DNA of 64,000 nt from Patescibacteria group bacterium. Lineage in GTDB: Bacteria; Patescibacteria; Paceibacteria; UBA6257; 2-01-FULL-56-20. Below are positions 32,305-40,651 of the stretch, piece after piece; within the stretch, counting starts at the first letter, position 1; each line of letters starts with the position of its first letter. Both the position numbers and the translations under genes were made by a program. The stretch is from the NCBI GenBank assembly GCA_018971305.1, contig JAGXBC010000001.1, forward strand, positions 248,001 to 312,000. Direction: 5' to 3'. The notes under the pieces were generated by a model. The model had not been told where the DNA came from. It did not search any database and worked only from the letters and a program-made list of their open reading frames with translations.

Positions 32305-33603
32305 ATGATCAATATAAAAGATTTAGGAAAGGCATTGAAACAGGTTGCCGAGGAGAAGGGTCTGCAACCGGAAAAAGTTTTAGAAGCAATAGAGGCCTCA
32401 ATTGCCGCCGCGTACAAAAAGGAATACGGAGAGCGCGGGGAAATAGTGAAGTGCAAGCTGGACCAGAAAACCGGAGAGCTTAAATTTTGGCAAATAAAAA
32501 CCGTAGTTGACGAGACCGCGGTGCGTTTTATTGAAGAAGATGAAGCGATTGAGGGCGGAGAAGCGGCTGGAGCCAAGGAGGCCGGGGCGCAAGACAAAGA
32601 AAATAAAAAGAAAGTAGAGAAGAGGCCGGAAGCGCAGCCGTTTTCTGAAGACGAAGAGCAAAAACTCCCGCGCTATAATTCTGAGCGCCATATTCTTTTG
32701 GAAGAAGCGAAAAAAATAAAGAAGGATTTGATCTTAGGTGAGGAACTTACCTTCCCGCTGGAGACCCATGAGGATTTCGGAAGAATTGCCGCACAAACAG
32801 CCAAACAAGTTATCTTACAGAAACTTAGAGAATCAGAGAGGGATTCAATCTTGGGAGAGTGGCACGATAAAGAAGGAGGCATTGTGAGCGGCGTTGTCCA
32901 GCGTTTTGAACGCGGGCATGTTTACGTTGATTTAGGCAGAACCATAGGTGTGATGTTCGCTAATGAATCTATACCAGGAGAACACTACCGTGCCGGAGAA
33001 AGATTAAGATTTTTGGTTTTGGCGGTTCAGGAAGACGCTCGGCTTCCGGGCATAGTTCTTTCGCGATCGCACCCTAAATTTGTGATGGAACTTTTCCGTA
33101 TGGAAGTTCCCGAGCTTGCCGAGGGTAATGTGGAAATAAAATCAATCGCTCGCGAACCTGGCAACAGAACCAAATTAGCCGTAGCTTCTAAGGCGGATGG
33201 GGTTGACCCCGTTGGTGCGCTTGTCGGTCAGAGGGGGACGCGCGTGATGTCGGTAAACAATGAATTGGGTCAAGAAAAGATTGATATAGCAGAGTGGTCC
33301 GAAGACCCGGAAAAATTTATCAGCAATTCCTTGTCGCCGGCGAAAGTACAGCGTGTGGAGATTTTGCCGAGGCGTGAGGCACGTGTTTATGTTCCGGAGG
33401 ACCAATTGAGTTTGGCCATCGGCAAGGGCGGTCAGAATGTTCGCTTAGCGGCGCGGCTTACCGGTTGGAAAATAGATGTGCGTTCCGAGAGGCGTCCAGA
33501 AGAAGTGCAGGAAGGTGGAATAGCCGGCACCGCTCCAATTGAGGACCAGATACCCGCCGAGCCGGCTCCCGACCCTGAGGAAAGGGGCGATTTGAGCGTG
33601 TAG
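32305..33603 (+). CDS. nusA: Transcription termination/antitermination factor NusA
   Basis: RNA polymerase-binding factor for pausing, termination and antitermination. The N-terminal domain begins DLGKALKQVAEEKGLQPEKV. A charged insertion of about 50 residues (around 70-120, GGEAAGAKEAGAQDKENKKK then EKRPEAQPFSEDEE) interrupts that domain, compared with ordinary NusA. The S1 domain (about 185-250) reads VVQRFERGHVYVDLGRTIGV; two KH domains follow, with GALVGQRGTRVMSVNNEL and LSLAIGKGGQNVRLAARLTG. There is no C-terminal acidic repeat region. At 432 residues it is normal with the insert. It lacks the usual rimP-infB neighbours. Confidence 0.94.
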   Translation: MINIKDLGKALKQVAEEKGLQPEKVLEAIEASIAAAYKKEYGERGEIVKCKLDQKTGELKFWQIKTVVDETAVRFIEEDEAIEGGEAAGAKEAGAQDKENKKKVEKRPEAQPFSEDEEQKLPRYNSERHILLEEAKKIKKDLILGEELTFPLETHEDFGRIAAQTAKQVILQKLRESERDSILGEWHDKEGGIVSGVVQRFERGHVYVDLGRTIGVMFANESIPGEHYRAGERLRFLVLAVQEDARLPGIVLSRSHPKFVMELFRMEVPELAEGNVEIKSIAREPGNRTKLAVASKADGVDPVGALVGQRGTRVMSVNNELGQEKIDIAEWSEDPEKFISNSLSPAKVQRVEILPRREARVYVPEDQLSLAIGKGGQNVRLAARLTGWKIDVRSERRPEEVQEGGIAGTAPIEDQIPAEPAPDPEERGDLSV

Positions 33604-33619
33604 ATTTTTGTTTTAATTA

Positions 33620-33647
33620 TTGAAAAATCGCGGTTTTGCGATAAAAT
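33620..33647 (+). promoter_or_regulatory. Promoter of the pyrophosphatase gene
   Basis: -35 TTGAAA (33620-33625), 16-base spacer, -10 TAAAAT (33642-33647), with a leader of about 25 bases before the ATG at 33679. A small ATCGC / GCGAT hairpin in the spacer is probably incidental. Confidence 0.6.
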
Positions 33648-33678
33648 AAAGCTATAAATTAATATAACTAAATAAAAT

Positions 33679-35664
33679 ATGATTACCTTCGCAATTGTAG
33701 CTTCTTTGGTGGCAATAATCGTTGCCCTAGTTTTGTCTTGGAGCATACTGCGGGAACCTGCAGGAGAAAAGCAGATGCAGGAAATAGCGAGCGCTATCCA
33801 GATCGGAGCATCTGCTTATTTGAATAGGCAATATAAAACCGTCGCTGCCGTAGCCGTTGTTGTTGCTTTGCTTATAGGCTGGTTCCTGGGAATGACGACT
33901 ATGGTCGGATTTATAATCGGGGCCTTCGCTTCGGCTTTGGCCGGATATGTTGGGATGAACGTTGCGGTACGGGCGAATGTTCGCACCACCCAGGCTGCGC
34001 GTTCCGGATTGCATAAAGCGCTAAGCATTGCTTTTAGGGGCGGGGCTGTTACTGGTTTCCTTGTAGCTGGCCTAGCACTTTTTTCTGTTTCCACATTTTA
34101 TTTTTTCACAAAAAATGTTTCTGCTTTAATAGGCCTGGGATTTGGAGGAAGTTTAATATCCATCTTTGCCCGCTTGGGCGGAGGAATTTTTACGAAGGGC
34201 GCTGATGTTGGCGCGGACTTAGTGGGCAAAGTTGAAGCCGGAATCCCGGAGGACGATCCGCGCAACCCGGCGGTTATTGCGGATAATGTCGGCGACAATG
34301 TTGGCGACGACGCCGGCATGGCCGCTGACCTTTTTGAAACTTACGCCGTGACAACGGTAGCGGCGATGATTTTAGGAAAAATTACTTTCCCCGGGAACGA
34401 AGGCATAATTACTCTGCCGCTTCTCATAGGAGGAATTACGATAATCGCTTCGCTCCTTGGGCTATTCTTTGTCCGTCTTGGTAAAAGCCTTGATATTATG
34501 AAGGCTTTGTATAAGGGTCTTATTTCCGCTAGCGTTATTTCCCTTGCCGGTTTCTGGTTTTTAGCCGCCAACTACGGCACGTCTTTATCTCTTTCTTTTG
34601 ATAAACTTTTTTACCCGATGGTCATCGGTGTTGCCGTGACCGCTTTTATGGTTTTAATAACGGAATACTATACTTCAAAAAGTTTTCGGCCGGTGCGTTC
34701 AATTGCCGAGGCATCCAAAACCGGACATGGTACGAATGTGATCACCGGGCTTTCTGTTGGCATGGAAGCCACTGCTATGCCGGTTGTTGTTATCGTGGCC
34801 GGCATTCTTTCCGCATTTTATTTTAACGGCGTTTATGGGGTGGCGCTTGCTGCAACAAGTATGCTTGGTATGGCGGGAATAATTATTGCTATAGACGCCT
34901 TTGGTCCGATAACTGACAACGCCGGCGGTATCGCCGAGATGGCCGGGCTTCCGGAATCAGTGCGCAAGGTGACAGATTCCTTGGACGCGGTAGGCAACAC
35001 TACTAAGGCGGTAACTAAGGGTTATGCCATAGGATCGGCAGGGCTTGCGGCGCTTGTACTCTTCTCTTCTTATGTTCAAGAGTTGCAAACACACTACGGC
35101 TCACGTCCTGCACTTTTTGATCTTAACGACCCAAAGGTTCTAATAGGTTTATTGCTTGGAGGCATGATTCCATATTTATTTGCTTCAATTTCTATGAGGG
35201 CGGTTGGTAAGGCCGCGAGCAGTGTTGTTGTGGAAGTGCGAAGACAGTTTAAAGAAATTCCGGGGATTATGGCTGGCACAGCAAAACCGGATTACGCGAA
35301 ATGCGTGGATATTGTGGCTTCGGCGGCAATCAAGGAAATGGTTGTGCCCGCGCTTCTGCCCGTTGTTGTGCCTATCGCCGTAGCATTCATTCTTGGTCCG
35401 ATTGCTTTGGGAGGATTGCTTGTTGGTTCGATTGTAACCGGCTTATTCGTTGCTATTTCCATGACCTCCGGCGGCGCGGCTTGGGACAATGCCAAGAAAT
35501 ACATTGAGGAGGGCAACTTGGGCGGTAAGGGTTCGGAGGCGCACAAAGCGGCAGTTACTGGGGACACTGTCGGCGACCCCTACAAAGACACTGCCGGCCC
35601 GGCGATAAATCCCGTTATCAAGATAATTAATATAATTGCTTTATTACTAGTTCCATTTTTATAA
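33679..35664 (+). CDS. hppA: K+-independent membrane H+-translocating pyrophosphatase
   Basis: Couples hydrolysis of pyrophosphate to proton export across the cytoplasmic membrane. The signature DVGADLVGKVEAGIPEDDP and NVGDNVGDDAGMAADLFETY match the family, as does GDTVGDPYKDTAGPAINP near the C-terminus. The motif GNTTKAVTKGYAIGSAGLAA has Lys and Thr where K+-dependent enzymes have Ala, predicting a K+-independent type. At 661 residues with about 15-16 helices it has the normal size. It is followed 8 bases later by clpP. It may power ion gradients in a small-genome organism with limited respiration. Confidence 0.95.
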   Translation: MITFAIVASLVAIIVALVLSWSILREPAGEKQMQEIASAIQIGASAYLNRQYKTVAAVAVVVALLIGWFLGMTTMVGFIIGAFASALAGYVGMNVAVRANVRTTQAARSGLHKALSIAFRGGAVTGFLVAGLALFSVSTFYFFTKNVSALIGLGFGGSLISIFARLGGGIFTKGADVGADLVGKVEAGIPEDDPRNPAVIADNVGDNVGDDAGMAADLFETYAVTTVAAMILGKITFPGNEGIITLPLLIGGITIIASLLGLFFVRLGKSLDIMKALYKGLISASVISLAGFWFLAANYGTSLSLSFDKLFYPMVIGVAVTAFMVLITEYYTSKSFRPVRSIAEASKTGHGTNVITGLSVGMEATAMPVVVIVAGILSAFYFNGVYGVALAATSMLGMAGIIIAIDAFGPITDNAGGIAEMAGLPESVRKVTDSLDAVGNTTKAVTKGYAIGSAGLAALVLFSSYVQELQTHYGSRPALFDLNDPKVLIGLLLGGMIPYLFASISMRAVGKAASSVVVEVRRQFKEIPGIMAGTAKPDYAKCVDIVASAAIKEMVVPALLPVVVPIAVAFILGPIALGGLLVGSIVTGLFVAISMTSGGAAWDNAKKYIEEGNLGGKGSEAHKAAVTGDTVGDPYKDTAGPAINPVIKIINIIALLLVPFL

Positions 35665-35671
35665 TTAAATT

Positions 35672-36274
35672 ATGAGCGAATTCAGCCAATATTTAATTCC
35701 AACTGTTATCGAGAAATCGCAGAATGGCGAGCGGGCTTACGATATTTATTCTCGTCTGCTCAAAGACCGCATAATCTTTTTAGGAGGAGGAATAAACGAT
35801 GTTGTGGCAAACGCCATTATTGCCCAGCTCTTGTTTTTGGAGCACGAAGACCCCAAGAAAGATATCAAGCTTTATATAAACTCTCCGGGAGGTTCGGTCA
35901 CGGCAGGAATGGCGATTTACGACACGATGCAGTTTATTAAGCCGGACGTTTCCACAATGTGCGTGGGCATAGCGGCTTCTATGGGCGCATTTCTTTTGGC
36001 TGCAGGACAAAGGGGCAAGCGGCTCGCCCTCCCCAATTCTCAGATTCTTCTGCACCAGGTAGCGGTGGAATCGATTGGCGGCCAGGCCTCGGAAATAGAA
36101 ATTTCAGCCAAGCAAATCGTAAAAACAAAAGAACGCCTGAATCATATTCTCTCCAAGCACACGGGTCAGCTGATAGTTAAGGTAGAAAAAGATACCGACC
36201 GCGACTTCTGGCTTTCCGCCGACGAGGCCAAGGCCTACGGAGTTGTGGACGAAATAATCAAAACAAGGAAGTAG
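35672..36274 (+). CDS. clpP: ATP-dependent Clp protease proteolytic subunit
   Basis: Serine peptidase that degrades unfolded proteins with an AAA+ partner. The 200-residue protein carries the catalytic triad: Ser103 (GIAASMGAFLLAAG), His128 (SQILLHQ) and Asp178 (TDRDFWLSADEAKAYGVVD). The substrate-binding loop INSPGGSVTAGMAIYD is intact. It follows hppA by 8 bases, suggesting cotranscription, and is followed by a divergent small gene. No clpX neighbour is present in the window. Confidence 0.97.
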   Translation: MSEFSQYLIPTVIEKSQNGERAYDIYSRLLKDRIIFLGGGINDVVANAIIAQLLFLEHEDPKKDIKLYINSPGGSVTAGMAIYDTMQFIKPDVSTMCVGIAASMGAFLLAAGQRGKRLALPNSQILLHQVAVESIGGQASEIEISAKQIVKTKERLNHILSKHTGQLIVKVEKDTDRDFWLSADEAKAYGVVDEIIKTRK

Positions 36275-36305
36275 TAGCCGCTAGGGCCGAGCCGATATTC
36301 TATTT

Positions 36306-36653
36306 TTAGTTAGCCTCGCTGAGGTGCTGTTCTTTGAATTTTAGCTCAAGGTCTTTCTCGGCCAAAAAATTTACGTAAAGAAGTAATTCATCCTTACTAT
36401 TTCTTATTTCTAAATAATCGGGCATCCGTTTATCTAGGCGATCTATATTAATTTTATATTCGCCATTTGCAACTGCCTCCCAGAAACTGTCGCGCTGTAT
36501 AAGGTCAAAAAAGTAGATGGCCCTTTCTCCCGCTGAAAACTGTTCGCTAAGGGAAGATTTGCCGTCAGACAACTTTTCTTTTTCCGGTTGATCGGCTGGC
36601 AGACGACGCTCCGCTCCCGGTTCAGATTTTGGTTTTTCCATACCTATGAACAT
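36306..36653 (-). CDS. Hypothetical 115-aa acidic protein
   Basis: A soluble protein with a charged, probably flexible N-terminus (EKPKSEPGAERRLPADQPEK) and a C-terminal folded segment with SAGERAIYFFDLIQRDSFWE and LDKRMPDYLEIRNSKDELLL. An ATG at 36653 or 36641 could be the start; the sequence AGGT lies close to the second one. It lies between clpP (convergent) and tyrS (divergent). No family is recognised. Confidence 0.55.
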   Translation of the reverse strand: MFIGMEKPKSEPGAERRLPADQPEKEKLSDGKSSLSEQFSAGERAIYFFDLIQRDSFWEAVANGEYKINIDRLDKRMPDYLEIRNSKDELLLYVNFLAEKDLELKFKEQHLSEAN

Positions 36654-36701
36654 AAGTTATATTGGGATAATAGTCAAAGACTTCCAGCGCGGTTTTTATT
36701 C

Positions 36702-36710
36702 TGTTAGAAT
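36702..36710 (+). promoter_or_regulatory. Extended -10 promoter of tyrS, leaderless
   Basis: TG-T-TAGAAT: TG at 36702-36703 and -10 TAGAAT at 36705-36710. Transcription should begin near 36717, the A of the tyrS ATG. No good -35 is needed with an extended -10. Confidence 0.6.
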
Positions 36711-36716
36711 AGTTAA

Positions 36717-37943
36717 ATGAATATGAGCGATAACGATAAAATAAAAGAAGTTTTGAACCGCTCCGTGAGTGCGATTTATCCTTCGCGTGAGGCGCTGGAA
36801 AAGGCACTAAGCTCCGGCAAGAAACTCAAAATATATCTCGGTGTTGACCCGACCGGGCCGCATTTACACCTTGGACAGCTTACTAATCTTTTACTGCTCA
36901 AAAAGCTGCAAAATCTGGGGCACGAAATAATATTCCTTATAGGAGATTTTACGGGCCGCATCGGCGATCCGACGGACAAGCTTGCTACTAGAAAACAACT
37001 TACAGAAAAAGACGTTGCTATAAATATGAAAACATTCAAGGAGCAGGTCGGTAGGATAATAAATTTTAGCGGTAAAAACGCCGTAAAAATCGCCTTCAAC
37101 TCCAAATGGCTCGCCAAAATGACTCTTACCGATTGGATCGGGATTTCAGCGAACGTTACGGTCCAACAGATGATAGAAAGAGATATGTTTCGGGAGCGCT
37201 TAAAGGGGGGGAAACCGATTTTCATACATGAATTTTTTTACCCTTTGATGCAGGGATACGACTCTGTTGCTATGGATGTTGACATGGAGATCGGCGGCAA
37301 TGACCAAACATTCAATATGCTTATGGGTCGCCACCTGATGAAAACCTATAAGAATAAAGAGAAATTTGTTCTGACGACAAAACTTCTGGAGCATCCTAAA
37401 ACCGGCAGGAAATTAATGAACAAAAGTGAGGGGGGGATGATAAATCTGGACGACGAGCCGGCAGATATTTTTGGCAAAGTTATGGCGCTGGACGATGTTT
37501 CCATTGTGCCAGTTGCCGAGCTGTGCACGGAGATGCCGCTGGCAGACGTTGAGAAAATTAAAAAAACTCTCGTGGATGGAAAATCCAACCCGCGTGACTC
37601 CAAGTTTGATGTTGCCGAAGCGGTCGTCAAAACTATTTATGGCGAAAAGGAGGCCGCCGCCGCCCGCGCAAGATACATAGAAATGTTTTCCAAAAAAGAA
37701 ATACCCGAAGATTTGCCGGTATATAAGATTGTAGAGAACAATCTAACCGCTTTCGGTACTATTGCCACCATAATCAAGGCGATTGAACATAGGGATATAA
37801 GCAATAGCGAGGCGCGGCGGCTCGTAGAGCATGGAGGATTTGAGGTGGCAGGTACTGTTAAAAAAGACCCAAAAGAAAAAATAAATTTAAAAGGCGGGGA
37901 AATAATTAGAATCGGAAAGAAAAAGTTTTTTAGGGTAGGATAA
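36717..37943 (+). CDS. tyrS: Tyrosyl-tRNA synthetase
   Basis: Charges tRNA-Tyr. The 408-residue enzyme has the class I HIGH-type motif in GVDPTGPHLHLGQ, the catalytic motif KLMNKSEGGM equivalent to KMSKS, and the tyrosine-binding region DQTFNMLMGRHLM. The C-terminal S4-like RNA-binding domain (about 340-408) reads SNSEARRLVEHGGFEVAGT. It belongs to the TyrZ-like shorter bacterial subclass. The ATG at 36717 is favoured because a -10 box ends 6 bases before it. Confidence 0.95.
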   Translation: MNMSDNDKIKEVLNRSVSAIYPSREALEKALSSGKKLKIYLGVDPTGPHLHLGQLTNLLLLKKLQNLGHEIIFLIGDFTGRIGDPTDKLATRKQLTEKDVAINMKTFKEQVGRIINFSGKNAVKIAFNSKWLAKMTLTDWIGISANVTVQQMIERDMFRERLKGGKPIFIHEFFYPLMQGYDSVAMDVDMEIGGNDQTFNMLMGRHLMKTYKNKEKFVLTTKLLEHPKTGRKLMNKSEGGMINLDDEPADIFGKVMALDDVSIVPVAELCTEMPLADVEKIKKTLVDGKSNPRDSKFDVAEAVVKTIYGEKEAAAARARYIEMFSKKEIPEDLPVYKIVENNLTAFGTIATIIKAIEHRDISNSEARRLVEHGGFEVAGTVKKDPKEKINLKGGEIIRIGKKKFFRVG

Positions 37944-37980
37944 TAACAGCGGAGTTTGAATATCTTCGGACGGAATATCA

Positions 37981-38133
37981 AAAAAAGAAGCCCCCGCAAA
38001 AAAGCGAGGGAGTTTGAGTCGGGGGTTTGTGCCCAAAGGGTTTTATCCCGACTAAGGCTTTACGGACGAGCCCTCACGCTCAGGTGTGACGCTGCGCAGT
38101 GAGCAGAAGACTCATAAAGAGCCTAAGTGTACT
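37981..38133 (-). ncRNA. Candidate structured non-coding RNA of about 153 nt, unknown family
   Basis: Non-coding stretch between tyrS and the 232-aa gene on the minus strand. It has a near-consensus promoter (38140-38168) and ends in a strong terminator: stem CCCTCGC (38009-38003) and GCGGGGG (37996-37990), followed by CTTCTTTTTTT. Inside lie two more stems: CTTAGGC with GCCTTAG (one T.T mismatch) enclosing CTCAC / GTGAG, and AGTCGGG / CCCGACT enclosing a CCC-TTT-GGG hairpin. No open reading frame of note. The conserved motifs of tmRNA, SRP RNA and RNase P RNA are absent by eye. Confidence 0.7.
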
Positions 38134-38139
38134 GGCTAA

Positions 38140-38168
38140 ATTATATGTCGGATTGCGATGTTTATCAA
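38140..38168 (-). promoter_or_regulatory. Near-consensus promoter of the 153-nt ncRNA
   Basis: Minus strand: -35 TTGATA (38163-38168, 5 of 6), exact 17-base spacer, -10 TATAAT (38140-38145, 6 of 6), predicted start at about 38133. It lies after the stop of the upstream 232-aa gene, giving an independent transcript. Confidence 0.8.
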
Positions 38169-38225
38169 GTAGTATGGTATGGCAATATTTTTGACGAAAG
38201 AACGGTTTATATTTTTAGATAACAA

Positions 38226-38924
38226 TTAATTTATTGTAAGTTTGGACAGAACAGTATTCGCCGCATCAATATCTTTCTGCAAAGTATAGCCGTTATTTGT
38301 CAGGTAAATCGAATATACAAGATTATTTTTCGTCACAAAGTATTCGCGGAAAGTAAATCCGTTGAACGAAGCGAACGCTTCCATCCCGGGTAGTCCGGCG
38401 ATGGTTACGCTTGTAGTCGCCAATATCGGAGTAGGATAAAATTGCGGGAATTCCTTGCCCTGAAGTGTTTTGGCGTACCAATCTTCTACTGGGAGTGTGT
38501 TCTTGTCGTAATAAACCCGCATTACAACGCTAAACACCTCATCACCGTGTTCCGGGGAATCAATATTTCTTTGCTCGTAATTATTAGTCGGGCTGCCGGA
38601 ATATTTTCGCGAATCTCTTAGTGTCCATGTTCCGGGATAGCTCACATTGTAACCGTAGGTCGGGTCGGTGAATATCTGCCACGAGATTGTGTTGGCTTTA
38701 GGTTCGGTTGGTTTACTGCTTGATGCAGCTGGAGGTGGCTGGGGGACTCTAGTTTGGTCCAGGAACGCGTTTGTCGGGGATGTGCTTGTAGCTGTGACGG
38801 CATTTCCCTCCGGAGTATTATTCACCGATCCGGTTCTTAATACTGTATACAACCAAACGCCGGCGAGAATAGTTACAGATACCAAAAAAACTATTATTAT
38901 CTTTTTTAGCCACTGTCTTTCCAT
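38226..38924 (-). CDS. Membrane-anchored exported protein of unknown function, 232 aa
   Basis: An N-terminal anchor (IIIVFLVSVTILAGVWLYTV) precedes a Thr/Ser/Pro-rich linker (about 40-75) and an extracytoplasmic domain of about 150 residues. The domain opens TISWQIFTDPTYGYNVSYPG and has MEAFASFNGFTFREYFVTK, a pattern seen in PsbP-like small exported domains of CPR bacteria. The function is unknown. Transcribed toward the ncRNA at 37981; the ncRNA has its own promoter. Confidence 0.65.
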   Translation of the reverse strand: MERQWLKKIIIVFLVSVTILAGVWLYTVLRTGSVNNTPEGNAVTATSTSPTNAFLDQTRVPQPPPAASSSKPTEPKANTISWQIFTDPTYGYNVSYPGTWTLRDSRKYSGSPTNNYEQRNIDSPEHGDEVFSVVMRVYYDKNTLPVEDWYAKTLQGKEFPQFYPTPILATTSVTIAGLPGMEAFASFNGFTFREYFVTKNNLVYSIYLTNNGYTLQKDIDAANTVLSKLTIN

Positions 38925-39027
38925 TTAGTTTATTATAGCAGTCCAGATGCTATGAAAGATTTATGCTATAAAAAAATAAAACCGCCATGCAACGTGGCGG
39001 CTCGTTTAATATTATCGGCAATATCTA

Positions 39028-39525
39028 TTATGGGGTTTCTCCCTGGGGTTCCGGCGGGGCTTCTCCCCGATTTTCAATTTCCATGAACATTCTACCAATG
39101 AGGTCAACAGTTAAATTAGTTTTTTCATCAGTCATTGTTTCCAGCAAGAGTTCCTCTGTTACAAAAATAGGAACTTCGAATTTTAATGCCAGTGCAACGG
39201 CATCACTCGGTCGGCAATCAAGAGACGTTTTTTCTCCGTTCCGGTCTAAGTGAATAAGGGCATAGAAAACATCATCCTTTATTTCGGTAATAACCGCCTT
39301 AGTCATCATCGCCCCCAAAGACACGACTGCATTCTTTAATAGATCGTAAGGCATTGGCCGGGGTGGTTCAATTTTGTTGGCCGCAGCTAAGATTTGCTGA
39401 GCTTCCCATGGTCCTATCCATATCGGTATCGGCGAGTTAGTTATCTTATTCCTCACAAGAAGGATTAAATCGCCATTAATAAAAACTATGCTGTTTTCCG
39501 GATTTACGGTTACCTCTATTTCCAT
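39028..39525 (-). CDS. Bifunctional nuclease family protein (BFN, DUF151)
   Basis: A 165-residue protein of the BFN/DUF151 family, proposed to have RNase and DNase activity. The family core is visible in NGDLILLVRNKITNSPIPIW, GPWEAQQILAAAN and, most clearly, LDCRPSDAVALALKFEVPIF. The start is supported by GAGGTG 6 bases before the ATG and by a promoter at 39562-39590. It is followed by a short plus-strand-free gap to the 232-aa gene. Function in this organism is inferred only from the family. Confidence 0.85.
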   Translation of the reverse strand: MEIEVTVNPENSIVFINGDLILLVRNKITNSPIPIWIGPWEAQQILAAANKIEPPRPMPYDLLKNAVVSLGAMMTKAVITEIKDDVFYALIHLDRNGEKTSLDCRPSDAVALALKFEVPIFVTEELLLETMTDEKTNLTVDLIGRMFMEIENRGEAPPEPQGETP

Positions 39526-39561
39526 GTAAACACCTCGATAATGCTAAATATTCTAAGGCGA

Positions 39562-39590
39562 ATTTTAATGGTTGCTGGAGGTTTAGTCAA
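39562..39590 (-). promoter_or_regulatory. Promoter of the BFN gene
   Basis: Minus strand: -35 TTGACT (39585-39590), 17-base spacer, -10 TAAAAT (39562-39567). The leader of about 30 bases ends with the Shine-Dalgarno GAGGTG. Confidence 0.7.
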
Positions 39591-39644
39591 ATATTTATTG
39601 TCTTGGCTAGCTTTGTGTCTGCCGGATAAAATAAAAAAACAGGG

Positions 39645-40010
39645 CTAATTGATAATAGTCCTGTCGGGTGTATATTTTTTCATCAGATTGGAAGATTCCG
39701 GTTCCAGCGGTTTGCCTTCGCCCCAGATTTTCCTGTTTCCGGGAGGGGCGCAGTCGTCGTGGGCGTACAGCAACCCTCTTTTCAAGTCATTGAATTCCGC
39801 GATCCTTTCCAGCGGCATTATCGGACATTCGCAAAAGATGCACAATACGCAATATTTATTGGAATAGGCCTGAAGGCATTCGCGGCAGGCGTGGAAATTA
39901 TCCGGGAGAGATTCAATAATCGCCCGTCGCCCAAGGATAACTATATCAATAGGTAGGTTTATCTCGTGCTCGCAGTGCGGAAAGTTTTTTAAGGACGACC
40001 TAGCGAACAT
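39645..40010 (-). CDS. Cys-rich protein of unknown function, 121 aa
   Basis: A small soluble protein with a cluster of cysteines: CRECLQAYSNKYCVLCIFCE and flanking HCEHE and HDDCAPPG segments, which could build one or two zinc sites. The start is firm because GGAGGTGAAC lies directly before the ATG at 40010 on the minus strand. It lies upstream of the BFN gene; a weak hairpin and T run (39639-39664) overlaps its stop. No family is recognised. Confidence 0.65.
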   Translation of the reverse strand: MFARSSLKNFPHCEHEINLPIDIVILGRRAIIESLPDNFHACRECLQAYSNKYCVLCIFCECPIMPLERIAEFNDLKRGLLYAHDDCAPPGNRKIWGEGKPLEPESSNLMKKYTPDRTIIN

Positions 40011-40080
40011 TGTTCACCTCCAGGTCACAATTTATTCTATTTCTGATATTATGCGCGCCACGAGGATAAGTCAAAAATGA

Positions 40081-40098
40081 ACCGCCAGTAATGGCGGT
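40081..40098 (-). terminator. Terminator of the 56-aa membrane protein
   Basis: ACCGCCA (40081-40087) and TGGCGGT (40092-40098), read on the minus strand followed by TTCATTTTTG. It lies 7 bases after the stop at 40105. Confidence 0.65.
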
Positions 40099-40104
40099 TT
40101 ATGG

Positions 40105-40275
40105 TTAGTTCTTGCTCTCTCTAATTCCTTTTTCAACCGCATTTTTAATGACTATGTGAAGTAGTGCTATTAAGGATATCCCTGCTACAAAAAGTCCGAT
40201 AGTCCTCGGAAGAAAATTAAAAATTAAATCCAGAAGAGAAATACCACCACCCACCAGAAGAATTATATATTCCAT
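40105..40275 (-). CDS. Small membrane protein, 56 aa
   Basis: A short reading frame below usual size cut-offs. The protein starts MEYIILLVGGGISLLDLIFN and has two hydrophobic helices, the second LFVAGISLIALLHIVI, ending in a basic tail (KNAVEKGIRESKN). A TATAAT box (40285-40290) on the minus strand ends 9 bases before the ATG, so the transcript is nearly leaderless; a terminator follows the stop. The combination of promoter, frame and terminator supports a real gene. Function unknown; no family recognised. Confidence 0.6.
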   Translation of the reverse strand: MEYIILLVGGGISLLDLIFNFLPRTIGLFVAGISLIALLHIVIKNAVEKGIRESKN

Positions 40276-40284
40276 TTCTATATA

Positions 40285-40290
40285 ATTATA
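40285..40290 (-). promoter_or_regulatory. -10 box of the 56-aa membrane protein
   Basis: TATAAT on the minus strand; the predicted start is about three bases before the ATG at 40275. No clear -35. Confidence 0.4.
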
Positions 40291-40419
40291 TCATGTTTTT
40301 CTCTGAGATCAGGGTAGTTGGGATAATCGCTACTGGCGGAGGTGAATAACCAACGCTACGAAAATATTCTAACTGCCCTGATTTAAGAGAAATTATGTAG
40401 TGATGGAATAGGTACCGAG

Positions 40420-40428
40420 TTATCCACA
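40420..40428 (+). promoter_or_regulatory. Isolated perfect DnaA box
   Basis: TTATCCACA, an exact match to the DnaA box consensus, just upstream of the -10 of the candidate ncRNA. A single box could be a titration or regulatory site. Confidence 0.35.
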
Positions 40429-40461
40429 GGTGACAATTTTGTGGTGTGCTATAGTATATTT

Positions 40462-40565
40462 AGTCTCACTGACAATTTCATACCTTTATTATTTTCTCGT
40501 CATACTTGCCGAGACGCATTCATACACTTAGCTGGCTTCCCCTGGGAATGACCAGCTCTTTTTTT
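40462..40565 (+). ncRNA. Candidate small RNA of about 104 nt between the 56-aa gene and pnp
   Basis: A 370-base gap holds no gene. Extended -10 TGC-TATAGT at 40447-40455 predicts a start near 40462. The transcript ends in a strong terminator: AGCTGG (40530-40535) and CCAGCT (40552-40557), with an inner TCCC / GGGA pair, followed by CTTTTTTTAC. Inside are GTCTC and GAGAC and a TCTCG / CGAGA hairpin. There is no open frame. Lower certainty than the other two ncRNA candidates because no -35 is present. Confidence 0.45.
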
Positions 40566-40587
40566 ACAAAAAGTTTCGCAACAAAAA

Positions 40588-40615
40588 ACCGCCCCAATTT
40601 TTATCGGGACGGTTT
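40588..40615 (-). terminator. Terminator of pnp
   Basis: On the minus strand AACCGTCCC and GGGGCGGTT with an AT-rich loop, followed by TTTTTTG. Lies just after the pnp stop at 40652. Confidence 0.75.
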
Positions 40616-40651
40616 TGCATTTCTGTTCTATGCTCCGTGTTCTATGGTTTA

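Noticed and set aside
37981..38133. tmRNA or SRP RNA identity for the ncRNA
   Set aside because: No tRNA-like end, resume codon region, or GGAA-type SRP loop and conserved GGAAGGAAGCAGCC-like segment was seen.
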